Below, piece after piece: positions 15,635-25,100 of a DNA stretch of 35,609 nt. The stretch covers positions 1-35,609 of the forward strand of contig JAFGXD010000064.1 in NCBI GenBank assembly GCA_016936815.1, written 5' to 3'. Under the pieces are notes generated by a model that saw nothing but the letters and a program-made list of their open reading frames with translations, ran no database searches and was not told the origin of the DNA. The DNA is from Bacteroidales bacterium (GTDB taxonomy: Bacteria; Bacteroidota; Bacteroidia; Bacteroidales; GWF2-38-335). Position 1 is the stretch's first letter, and the number at the start of each line of letters is the position of its first letter. A program made the translations under genes and the position numbers.

Positions 15635-16384
15635 CTAATTTCTTCTTTTATAAATTGAATAACTTGCAAGCCCCCATTTCTGAAATCTATGTCGAAATGA
15701 TGTTCCAAGAACTCCAAAACCATATTTCATACTTCTTTTGAAATTTATTGATGAAGCTTCATCGAAATACTTTGTGGGACAAGTAATTTCAGCAATTTCG
15801 TATCCTGCAAACAGTATTTGAGAAAGCATTTGGTTGTCGAAAACAAAATCGTTGGAATTTGCTTCATAATTAATTGTTTCCAATACTTCTTTCGAAAAAG
15901 CTCTGTATCCCGTATGGTATTCGGAGAGTTTTGCTCCAATAATAATATTCTGACTTAATGTAAGAAACCTGTTGAAAACATATTTATACAAAGGCATTCC
16001 TCCTCTTAAGGCTCCATTTCCAAGAATTCTGGAACCTAAAACCACTTGATACAAATCGTTGGCAATTAGGTAAACCATTGAATGAATAAGTTTTGGAGTG
16101 TATTGATAATCGGGGTGCAACATTACAACAATATCTGCTCCCAGTTCCAATGCTTTATTGTAACAAGATTTCTGATTTCCTCCGTAACCGGTGTTAATTT
16201 CGTGTCTTACAATGTGTTTAATGCCAATTTCTATTCCTTTTTCTACTGTTTTATCATGACTTCTATCATCAACAAGAATAACGTCATCAACAATTTCAAA
16301 AGGTATTTCGTTATAAGTTTTTTCTAAAGTTTTTTCGGCATTGTAGGCCGGAAGCACTACTACTATTTTTTTACCCTTAATCAT
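15635..16384 (-). CDS. family 2 glycosyltransferase, polyprenyl-phosphate sugar synthase-like
   Basis: The product is a 249-residue single-domain GT-A enzyme. The N-terminus VVVLPAYNAEKTL, the D39-D40 pair (ILVDDRSHD), the NTGYGGNQKSCYNKAL helix and the metal-site region MLHPDYQYTP (HPD in place of DxD) match the group related to dolichyl-phosphate mannose synthase. GYRAFSKEVL and NDFVFDNQML follow in the acceptor half. There are no obvious C-terminal membrane segments. Such enzymes load a sugar onto a polyprenyl phosphate for later transfer by GT-C enzymes on the outer face. The gene starts 1 base after the stop of the GT-C-like TPR gene, which supports such a pair. The sugar is unknown. Confidence 0.88.
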   Translation of the reverse strand: MIKGKKIVVVLPAYNAEKTLEKTYNEIPFEIVDDVILVDDRSHDKTVEKGIEIGIKHIVRHEINTGYGGNQKSCYNKALELGADIVVMLHPDYQYTPKLIHSMVYLIANDLYQVVLGSRILGNGALRGGMPLYKYVFNRFLTLSQNIIIGAKLSEYHTGYRAFSKEVLETINYEANSNDFVFDNQMLSQILFAGYEIAEITCPTKYFDEASSINFKRSMKYGFGVLGTSFRHRFQKWGLASYSIYKRRN

Positions 16385-16385
16385 T

Positions 16386-18953
16386 TTACTGCTGTTTAAA
16401 TAGTGATGGGTCTAGTTTGGCGATTAATTGTATTACCTGTTGCTCTTTTTCAGGCATTTGAAGATTGCGGTAAACCTGAACCATGTTAAGAAGCGATTGT
16501 GCATCTTCTTTTTTTAGGTTTATAGAAAAAATCTTTTCAAGCATTTGAAGTCCCTCTGCATTATTGTTCATTTTGAAAAAATTCATTGCCTGATTTATTA
16601 TCATTGTTGCATCGTTAGGAGCAATTTTTAGTGCTTGCCCGAGATACTCAGATGACTTCCCGAAATTTTGTTTCATTCCGTAAGCAGTTCCAAGATCTTT
16701 TAAAACATCTAAATTGCCGTTTTGCAGATTATTAGCCTTTTCAAGATAATAAATAGATGAATCGAGATTATTTCTAAACCTTCCGTAATTTCTACCCAAA
16801 TGATGATTTACTTCCCAACTTAAATCGCCAAATTTTTTGTATTCTACTTTGCCGGTTTTATAAGTTATTTTTCCTGAAATATTTTCCAGATAATGCAAAT
16901 GTTTAAGACTGCTGTTAACATTTTCCGGTTTATTAAATTCCTGAGTAATAATCGTTTCGAAGAGGTTTTTTCTGGTTCGGTCGTGGTAGGGATTTAATTC
17001 TAGAATTCGGCCGTAATACAATAAGGTGCTATCCATGTTTTTGTTAAGCTCCCAATGTGCATTTCCCAACAGAATAAGAGCATCGGCATAAGAAGGATGA
17101 ACTTTTACAGATTGTTCCAAATGCTTAATAGCTTTTCTAAGCATTTGTTCCCTTTGATGTTCGTTTTCCTTCCATCCCGAATATTTAACTAATTCTCCGC
17201 CATAAGAACAATTGCTTTTTGCTGAGTTTACAGATGTTTTAACATCGGTTTCAAACAGAGTAAAATCGTTTTTCCAGGCTTTATTTCTATCAATTGTTTT
17301 GAATGAATATAGAATTAGCAAAATAATAAATATTCCAGCTACAGAATAAAGTTTTGATGAGCTGGATTTCAGGTATTTAGGAAGATAAACAGAAATAAGC
17401 CAAGCTAGAATAAGTGCAAAACCTATTGAAGCACCGTAAACAAATCTTTCGTTCATAAAAACCCCAATTGGAAAGAATAAGTTTGAAGTTGGCAAGATTG
17501 TTATAAAATAAAGCATTGCTCCAAAAGCCAACACAGGATTGCCTTTCCTTTCAATTTTTGGAAGATTGTTTGAAATAGATTTATAAATGGATTTAATATT
17601 TACAAATGCCAAATAAATAATATATCCAAGCAAACCAAGATTCAAAAGGAGCGAAAATATGACTGTAGGTTTGCTAAGGCTAATTGAAAGATCTATAAGA
17701 TGATAAGGATAATAATCGTATGTAAGAGGATGTGGAATTGTTAGTACCTTTAAATAGTAGCCCAAAGTAAAAATCTTAGCTGCAAGTGCCTGAGAAGGAT
17801 TCATGTCTTTAAAAGAATCGTTCATTAATTCGGGAGTAATATCTGCTGAGCTTATTCCCGCAATAACATTTTGCCTAATGTACAAATAGACAATAGTTGC
17901 AAGGAAAAGCGGAACTATTGAAATAAGAATGTTTGCAAACTTTTCCTTTGTAAAAAAGTAAATAGCAAGAGGAATAACCGCTAAAAAAGGAATTGCAACT
18001 TCTTTTGAAAAAACTGCAGTAAGAAAAGCAAGAAATGTAAGTGCCAGCCACAAAATATTTTTAGTGGATGTATATTTAATAACAAACCAAAGCGAAATTA
18101 GGGAAAACAAAAGAGCCATTATTTCGTCGCGGCCTTTAATATTGGCAATAACCTCGGTATGTACGGGGTGTGCAACAAAAATTAGTGAGGCAATAAAAGG
18201 GAAGGAGAAATACCATTTTTTTGTATTGTATTTTATTAGTAGAAAGCTCAAGACCATAAAGAGAAAAATTCCGGTAAGCGCATATAATAAGACATTTACA
18301 AAATGAGAAACAAACTGAACCTTAGGAATTCTTTCTTGCATAAAAGAAAGATTATCTCTTATAACTTGTTTTTCCTGAGCGGAAAGCATATTGTGTTTGC
18401 TTAGCAGATTTTCAATATTGGCAGTCCTTTTAACAGTATCTTCAATAAATAAGCACTTAAATAATTCTTTATGCAGAAATCTGAAATTGCTAATGAATCT
18501 TATCTCTTTTTTGTTCTCGTCGAATCGTCTGGGTTGATTAAGATTAACCTTTCTTTCAATAGTTTTTTCGTCTAGCCCATCGAAAGGAGTGCCCATAAAA
18601 AACTCATATTCAAGGGCAAAAGTAAGCAGCGACATTGGTCTGTAACGGCCACCAACTACAAGATTTTTGTCTTTTTGGTCGAAAAAGCCGTTAAACAATT
18701 CTTCTGAAAAAATATCTTTAATTCCATCTGTTCCCGAAAGCACATATTCATTTTCCTTAATAACAATTGCATCATCAAGAGTATATTCGTGATTTAGAGT
18801 ATTGCCATAGAGAATAAAAGTTAGAATTAGAATAACAAGGTAAGCAGGATAGTTGTGTTTAAAAGCCGGTTTAGATAATTCCGGAACTTTGTCTAAAATT
18901 TCTTTCTGTTGCAATTTGTTTTTCTGTTTGCCGCTCAACTTATTTTTGTTCAT
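16386..18953 (-). CDS. polytopic GT-C-like membrane protein with C-terminal TPR repeats (TMTC-like)
   Basis: The product is 855 residues from the ATG at 18953; an in-frame TTG at 18968 is less likely. After a basic cytosolic start, TM1 (about 36-51) leads to NHEYTLDDAIVIKENEYV with an Asp-Asp pair at about 60-61. This is the position of the catalytic acidic motif in GT-C glycosyltransferases and in TMTC proteins. A large outer loop (about 62-200) is followed by about ten membrane segments to roughly residue 540, including FIASLIFVAHPVHTEVIANIKGRDE, a hallmark of the TMTC-like group. The last ~300 residues are TPR-like helical repeats (for example KVHPSYADALILLGNAHWEL and APNDATMIINQAMNFFKM). 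It probably transfers sugar from a polyprenyl carrier to a protein. It is the first gene of the six-gene operon. Confidence 0.8.
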   Translation of the reverse strand: MNKNKLSGKQKNKLQQKEILDKVPELSKPAFKHNYPAYLVILILTFILYGNTLNHEYTLDDAIVIKENEYVLSGTDGIKDIFSEELFNGFFDQKDKNLVVGGRYRPMSLLTFALEYEFFMGTPFDGLDEKTIERKVNLNQPRRFDENKKEIRFISNFRFLHKELFKCLFIEDTVKRTANIENLLSKHNMLSAQEKQVIRDNLSFMQERIPKVQFVSHFVNVLLYALTGIFLFMVLSFLLIKYNTKKWYFSFPFIASLIFVAHPVHTEVIANIKGRDEIMALLFSLISLWFVIKYTSTKNILWLALTFLAFLTAVFSKEVAIPFLAVIPLAIYFFTKEKFANILISIVPLFLATIVYLYIRQNVIAGISSADITPELMNDSFKDMNPSQALAAKIFTLGYYLKVLTIPHPLTYDYYPYHLIDLSISLSKPTVIFSLLLNLGLLGYIIYLAFVNIKSIYKSISNNLPKIERKGNPVLAFGAMLYFITILPTSNLFFPIGVFMNERFVYGASIGFALILAWLISVYLPKYLKSSSSKLYSVAGIFIILLILYSFKTIDRNKAWKNDFTLFETDVKTSVNSAKSNCSYGGELVKYSGWKENEHQREQMLRKAIKHLEQSVKVHPSYADALILLGNAHWELNKNMDSTLLYYGRILELNPYHDRTRKNLFETIITQEFNKPENVNSSLKHLHYLENISGKITYKTGKVEYKKFGDLSWEVNHHLGRNYGRFRNNLDSSIYYLEKANNLQNGNLDVLKDLGTAYGMKQNFGKSSEYLGQALKIAPNDATMIINQAMNFFKMNNNAEGLQMLEKIFSINLKKEDAQSLLNMVQVYRNLQMPEKEQQVIQLIAKLDPSLFKQQ

Positions 18954-18995
18954 ATAATAAGAATTCAAATGTCAAAAATTTAAACCAATAAGTTT

Positions 18996-19128
18996 CAAAA
19001 ATAGTAAATTGAATCTAATTTTTTTCTAATCTTCCAAAAAACTTAAGACAACTATTAATTAGGTTTGATTAATATAGGCAATGTCTTTAGTTTACTGGAA
19101 GAATTTTTATTTTATAAATTCAAAGCTA
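18996..19128 (-). promoter_or_regulatory. two candidate -7 boxes for the six-gene operon
   Basis: On the reverse strand TATTTTTG (19003-18996) lies 43 bases before the ATG at 18953 and TAGCTTTG (19128-19121) lies 168 bases before it. Both match TAnnTTTG. The distal one has TTTA about 20 bases further upstream as a weak -33; the proximal one has none. Confidence 0.35.
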
Positions 19129-19250
19129 AAAGAACGCAAATATTGATTTAAATTGTAATTATTTGGGAATAATAATGCAAAGAAAAGATTAACAATTGTT
19201 ACAAAATTTGTAATTAAAAATAATAACTACCAGAAACAATAAATTGCATA

Positions 19251-19286
19251 AAAAAAGAGGCTGTAATAATGAAAACAGCCTCTTTT
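19251..19286 (-). terminator. rho-independent terminator of ppdK
   Basis: An 11-bp perfect stem (AAAAGAGGCTG at 19253-19263 with CAGCCTCTTTT at 19276-19286) and a 12-base loop are followed on the reverse strand by T6. It lies 19 bases after the ppdK stop. Confidence 0.88.
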
Positions 19287-19304
19287 AATAATTTTTATAA
19301 ATTA

Positions 19305-22007
19305 TTACCTTAGGTTTGCCTGAGCAGCGGCAAGTCTTGCAATTGGCACACGATAAGGAGAGCAGCTAACGTAGTTCATTCCAACCCTGTGGCAGAATTC
19401 AACCGAACTTGGTTCTCCTCCATGTTCGCCACAAATACCAACTTTTAAATCTGGTTTTGTCTGGCGACCTCTTTCAGTACCCATTTGAACAAGTTGTCCA
19501 ACACCTTCCTGATCTAAAATCTGGAATGGGTCTGATTTCAAGATGCCTTTTTCCATATAAACAGGAAGAAATTTTCCGGCATCGTCTCTTGAATAACCAA
19601 AAGTCATTTGAGTAAGGTCGTTCGTTCCAAAAGAGAAAAATTCTGCAGTTTCGGCAATCTCATTAGCAGTAAGTGCAGCTCTTGGAATTTCAATCATTGT
19701 ACCAATAAGGTATTCAATGCGTTCGCCTCTTTCAGCAAAAACCTTTTCAGCAATTTTCTCAACAATATCTTCCTGCATTCTGTATTCTTTTGCTGTTCCT
19801 GTAAGCGGAATCATTATTTCCGGAATTGCTCTTATTCCCCTCTTTTTTAGGTTTAATGCAGCTTCAATAATTGCTCTTGCCTGCATTTCAGTAATTTCGG
19901 GGTAGGTATTTCCTAAACGGCAACCTCTGTGACCAAGCATTGGATTAAATTCTTCGAGGTCGTGAATTTTGTTTTTAATTGCTTCAACAGTAATACCCAT
20001 CTGTTCTGCCATTTCCTTTTGATTTGCTTCTTCGTGAGGAACAAATTCATGTAATGGAGGATCGAGCAGACGAACAGTAACAGGAAGATCGTGCATTGCT
20101 TCAAAAATTCCTTCGAAGTCGGTTCTTTGAATAGGAAGTAGTTTTTCCAAAGCTTTTCTTCTTCCGGCTTCATCGCTGGCAAGAATCATTTCTCTCATTG
20201 CTCTAATACGTTCGCCTTCAAAAAACATGTGTTCGGTACGACAAAGACCGATTCCCTGAGCGCCAAAATCTCTTGCTACTTTTGAATCGTGAGGTGTATC
20301 GGCATTTGTTCTAACCTGCATTTTCCTGTATTTATCAGCCAATTCCATTATTTTCCCAAAATCACCGCTCAAATCCGGATCCATTGTTTCTAGTTTGCCT
20401 GAGTAAACCTCTCCTGTAGAACCGTTTAACGACAGCCAATCGCCTTCTTTAAAAGTTTTTCCATCGGCAATCATTTCTCTGGTTTTGTAGTTAATTTTTA
20501 CTGAACCGGCTCCCGAAACGCAGCATTTTCCCATTCCTCTTGCAACAACGGCAGCATGGGAAGTCATTCCACCGCGGGCAGTCAGAATACCTTTTGCAAC
20601 GTTCATACCTTCAAGATCTTCGGGTGAAGTTTCAATTCTAACCAAAATAGTAGCAGGGTAGTTTTTTGCTTCATCGGCAAAGAAAACTATTTGTCCTGAA
20701 GCTGCTCCCGGAGATGCCGGAAGTCCTTTAGCCAAAACTGTAGCTTCTGCAATAGCTTTTTTGCTGAAAACCGGGTGAAGAAGTTCATCAAGTTTGTTAG
20801 GTTCCTGACGAAGAATCGCTGTTTTTTCGTCAATTACACCTTCGTTAAGCATATCAACAGCAATTTTTACCATAGCAGCGCCGGTACGTTTTCCGTTACG
20901 AGTTTGCAGCATCCACAATTTACCATCCTGAATAGTAAATTCAATGTCTTGCATATCTTTATAATGCTCCTCAAGTTTTCTTTGAGTGTCGAACAATTCT
21001 TTATATACTGTTGGCATTAATTCTTCAAGTGAAGGGAAATTTTTAGCTCTATCTTCTTCAGAAACAGTAGCAAGTTTAGCCCATCTGAGAGAACCTTCTT
21101 TTGTAATTTGCTGGGGAGTTCTAATACCTGCGACTACATCTTCTCCTTGTGCGTTAATAAGGTATTCGCCATTGAAAATATTTTCTCCTGTTCCTGCGTC
21201 TCTTGTAAAAGCAACGCCTGTTCCGGAGTTATTACCCATATTTCCATAAACCATTGCCTGCACGTTAACAGCAGTTCCCCACTCGGCAGGATAATTATTC
21301 ATGGCTCTATAGTAACATGCACGAGGATTCATCCAAGAATCGAAAACTGCACAAACAGCACCCCAAAGTTGTTCCCATGGATTTGTAGGAAAATCTTTTC
21401 CGGTTTGTTTTTTTACGGCAGCCTTAAATTTTGAAACCATGTTTTTTAGGTCTTCAACATCTAAATCTGTATCCAGTTCAACACCTTTTGCATGTTTAAT
21501 TTCTTCCATAATTTCTTCGAAAGGATCAATGTCTTCTTTCGATTCGGGTTTCATACCCATAACAACATCTCCATACATTTGCACAAAACGGCGATATGAG
21601 TCCCATGCAAACCTTTCGTTACCGGATTTTTTAGCAATACCTTGAACAGCATCATCATTTAGACCTAGATTAAGAACTGTGTCCATCATACCCGGCATAG
21701 AAACTCTAGCTCCCGATCTAACTGAAACAAGCAATGGGTTTTCTTTGTCGCCGAATTTCATTCCCATTATAGATTCAACTTTGTTCATTGCAGCTTCAAC
21801 TTCAGCTTTCATTAGCTCCACAACTTTGTCTTTTCCTAGTTGATTGTACTCTGTGCATGTTTCGGTTGTAATAATAAAACCGGGAGGCACAGGAACACCA
21901 ATAAGATTCATTTCGCAAAGGTTAGCACCTTTTCCACCAAGCAGGTTTTTCATGTCGGCTCTGCCTTCAGCCTCTTTGTTACCAAACGTATAAACGCGTT
22001 TTGTCAT
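19305..22007 (-). CDS. ppdK: pyruvate, phosphate dikinase
   Basis: The product is 900 residues from the ATG at 22007 (MTKRVYTFGNKEAEG), the normal family start. An in-frame ATG 16 codons upstream is less likely. PPDK interconverts pyruvate, ATP and phosphate with PEP, AMP and pyrophosphate. Domains in order are: the ATP-grasp domain with KNLLGGKGANLCEM and VSVRSGARVSMPGMMDT; the swivelling phosphohistidine domain with GGMTSHAAVVARGMGKCCV (His carrier and neighbouring Thr); and the PEP-binding barrel with GLCRTEHMFF, MLGHRGCRLG, FSFGTNDLTQMTFG and the catalytic-Cys segment VGICGEHGG. The gene is monocistronic with its own terminator. It may work in either direction. Glycolytic PPi-saving and gluconeogenic PEP formation are both plausible in an amino-acid user. 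Confidence 0.97.
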   Translation of the reverse strand: MTKRVYTFGNKEAEGRADMKNLLGGKGANLCEMNLIGVPVPPGFIITTETCTEYNQLGKDKVVELMKAEVEAAMNKVESIMGMKFGDKENPLLVSVRSGARVSMPGMMDTVLNLGLNDDAVQGIAKKSGNERFAWDSYRRFVQMYGDVVMGMKPESKEDIDPFEEIMEEIKHAKGVELDTDLDVEDLKNMVSKFKAAVKKQTGKDFPTNPWEQLWGAVCAVFDSWMNPRACYYRAMNNYPAEWGTAVNVQAMVYGNMGNNSGTGVAFTRDAGTGENIFNGEYLINAQGEDVVAGIRTPQQITKEGSLRWAKLATVSEEDRAKNFPSLEELMPTVYKELFDTQRKLEEHYKDMQDIEFTIQDGKLWMLQTRNGKRTGAAMVKIAVDMLNEGVIDEKTAILRQEPNKLDELLHPVFSKKAIAEATVLAKGLPASPGAASGQIVFFADEAKNYPATILVRIETSPEDLEGMNVAKGILTARGGMTSHAAVVARGMGKCCVSGAGSVKINYKTREMIADGKTFKEGDWLSLNGSTGEVYSGKLETMDPDLSGDFGKIMELADKYRKMQVRTNADTPHDSKVARDFGAQGIGLCRTEHMFFEGERIRAMREMILASDEAGRRKALEKLLPIQRTDFEGIFEAMHDLPVTVRLLDPPLHEFVPHEEANQKEMAEQMGITVEAIKNKIHDLEEFNPMLGHRGCRLGNTYPEITEMQARAIIEAALNLKKRGIRAIPEIMIPLTGTAKEYRMQEDIVEKIAEKVFAERGERIEYLIGTMIEIPRAALTANEIAETAEFFSFGTNDLTQMTFGYSRDDAGKFLPVYMEKGILKSDPFQILDQEGVGQLVQMGTERGRQTKPDLKVGICGEHGGEPSSVEFCHRVGMNYVSCSPYRVPIARLAAAQANLR

Positions 22008-22100
22008 GTTTTTATGTTTTGTGTTGTTAATTAATAACTTATGTAAGAACGGCATAAAACCTTGCCGAAAGGGAATTCAAAGTTGCAAAAAATAAATGAA

Positions 22101-22128
22101 AAAAAAGCAGGCCTAAGCCTGCTTTTTT
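22101..22128 (-). terminator. rho-independent terminator of the giant T9SS cargo gene
   Basis: A perfect 12-bp stem (AAAAAAGCAGGC at 22101-22112, GCCTGCTTTTTT at 22117-22128) has a 4-base loop. On the reverse strand it ends in a T-tract of at least six, just after the stop codon at 22134. Confidence 0.88.
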
Positions 22129-22133
22129 ATTAA

Positions 22134-25100
22134 CTATCGTTTTTGTATTACGATTTTCTTAGTAAACAAATCATCCGGGGTTTTAATCTGGATTTTGTAA
22201 ATGCCATCCGAAACATTTTTAAGGGCAATGTTTTCATTAATGGTATTAATGTTTGAATAATCTTTTGTCCATATTTCCTGTCCCAAAGTATTAATAATAC
22301 TTATATTAACATCTTTTGAATTTTCCATTCCCATTTTCAAGGTAAATTCTCCGTTGGAAGGGTTTGGATAGACTTCAAGTTCTGAAATATTTATAGGTAG
22401 TTCTGTGGTAACAGGGAAATCGATTAATACAGAGTCTGTTGCAGTACATCCGTTAACATCGGTTACATCTACATAATACCAGCCGTAAGCAGAAGCAGGG
22501 AAAATAGCAGTTGTTCCTGTAATACTATAATCTGCGTTATGCCAGAAATAATTGAAGAATCCTCCAACAGTTGTTAGACCGTAAGGAAGAGAAGCTGATG
22601 CAACGTGAATAGTATCGCCGCCTGCAATTTGAACCGACAATTCGTAATGTTCAATGAAACCTACAACAGAATCGTTTAAGTAATTTGCATCTCCGTCGTA
22701 AATAATATTAATTACAAAATTGTAAGTTGTAAGAGCAGACAAATCTATGGTTTCGCTAAACACGAAGCCAATGAATTCTCCCGGATTAACATCAGTAGCA
22801 ACAATAATTGTGTCCTCAATATGATATCCTGAATCGAAATCTGCAATTGCAATAATGGTATCATTAGCAGGAATTATTACTTCTCCGGTATTGTGAATTT
22901 CGCAGTAAAGCAATTCTGAATCTCCCAAGCCGCAAGTAGTAGTATTAGCATCAGGAAACTGAATTCCAAGATCGGCAGCATAAGGAGTTAAATCAATCAT
23001 AAAATTGAAAACACCTCCAACATAAGCATCATCCCAAAGAATCAAATATGTAGAATCTGAACTAACTGTTAATGTTACAGTTGATTGCAGGCTACATCCA
23101 TCATCGTTTTCAGCAATATGAGCCATTGTAGCAACAGAATCACAATCTCCATAAACATAAAGCCATGTGTCAATACTTGCCAACCCACAAGAATAAATTG
23201 TAGCCACACCTGATTGAGGAGGATTGAAATAGAACCACTGTTCGTAATCGGAATTATCGGCAGCATTCAGACCAACAAAAGCCTCCAGGCCGTAATCGCA
23301 TGAAGAACCTTCCGGAGCAGCATCTTGAGTAACAGTAACAATCCAATCCTGAGTTGTTACAGCATCTTCTGCGGTTACTAAATATGTAACAGGTAGAGTA
23401 AAATCGTTTGAAGTAAGTCCTGAAACTTGAGGAACTGCAGCTATTGTAGCATTTGCACCATAAGAAAGGGTGAAATTTGCAATTAGGTTTGTAATATCAG
23501 CCATCCAGTTAACATTAATGTTTACAGTATGATTTATAGGATCGATAACAGCAGGGGCGGTTTGTTCTGCAAAAGAATATGTAATAATATCTGTTTCTGA
23601 AAGTACAGGTGAAACAGTTACGTTTACTGTCCAGTCTTCGCTAGTACCATCTTCGGCAAAAATTGTGTAAGTTACTGTTAAAGAAAAATCATTTGTAGTT
23701 ACACCGGAGATTTGACCCACACTCGATATTTCAGCATAAGCACAAGAAGTAAGAGTGAAAGAAGCAACTAAATTGCTAATATCGGTACCAAAACCTACAG
23801 AAATATCAACATTATTTGAACCATAATCTATTGTTGCAGGAGCTGTTTGTGTTGGGAAGCTAAAGCTTACAAAATCAGCTTCAGAGCTTTCAAGTCCAAA
23901 AACTAGTTCAACAAATTGCAAGCTTCCATCATCAAGGCTAGGGTAGTTGTCAATTAAATGAAGAATCCAAACTCCATTTGGATCTGAACCATCGTTGAAA
24001 TCTGCAAAATCGCCATCAGGAATATATGAACCAACAAAAGGAGCAATTCCAGAACTAATTGAAGTTGGAGCACACATAATGAAATTAGTAAAATGGCTAC
24101 AGGTTCCATCAATTATTCCATAATCATAATTTCCTCCACCATTTCCAACAGATAAATCAATCATTACCCCTGAAGGAGATTCAAGATACATTTCCACATC
24201 AGCATCAAAATCGTGTTGTATAATAACATTAACCTCTCTTATCATAACATCAGTTCCAAGTTGTGTTCCTGAAGCAGCATCAACCAGAATTGGAATTGTT
24301 AAGTTGTTTGGGCCAAATGCCATGTTAACACCACAAGCAGTTGGATTAGTTAAAGGAGTCATAAGAGTTGTAAACTGGAAAGGACCAGTCCATTCTGATG
24401 TTTCGGAAGAACAATCTGCTCTTAGGTAAAAATCATAAGTTGTTTCACCTGTAAGTCCTGTGAATGTAAAAGGATTAGATGTAGTATTTTCAATACTAGG
24501 TGTTCCTGTTGGAGTAAAAGGGCTAATTCCGTATTCAATATCCCATTCGGTTGCATCAAAGCCATTCCATGCAATTGTAGCTTCGGTATCTGTAATTCCA
24601 TAGCTTGTAACATCAATAGGAGAAGGACAGTTTGCAGGAGTTGTTATTGTTAGAGGTCCAATAAAAAGGCCAACATCACCAACGCCGCATGAATCCTGAA
24701 CGTAAAAATCGTAAGCAGTTTCGGCGGAAAGTCCGGATATTGTAGCAGGGTTTGAAACGTCTTCAAGAAGAGTTCCTGTTCCGGGAGTAAATCCTGAAGG
24801 GCCATATTCAATATTCCAATTTGCAGAACCACCTGTTGTCCATGAAAGTTGAGCTTCATCGGCATCGTAATAATCAACAGCGAAATTAGTTGGTTCAAAG
24901 CAGGTTGGTATTTTTCTTACCCAGAAATTATCAATAAAGAAATCATTATCAGCATCGGAAATAGTTGATTCTGTGTAGAATGCAAATTTCACAACTCCTG
25001 TGTAAGCAGAAAGGTCGTAAACATGATGCTCTCCTGTGTTTGAAATGGTTGAAGCGCTGGTGAAAACTTCTAAAGCATCAGCCAAATTCCAGGTAGCTCC

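Larger units (their letters stand above)
18954..19304 (-). other. 351-base intergenic region before the six-gene operon
   Basis: The region holds the PPDK terminator (19251-19286) at one end and the candidate operon promoters at the other. The remaining ~120 bases (19130-19250) are AT-rich. No open frame, repeat or recognisable RNA element was seen in them. Confidence 0.6.

Noticed and set aside
18954-18968. TTG start five codons upstream of the GT-C gene, and similar TTG starts for the lipoprotein, stress protein and phosphoesterase genes
   Set aside because: In each case an in-frame ATG a few codons downstream fits the signal peptide or family start better. For the stress protein and phosphoesterase the TTG lies inside the -7 box.
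19409-22034. Forward-strand open frames inside ppdK
   Set aside because: They are antisense to a complete PPDK gene and show no domain or signal.
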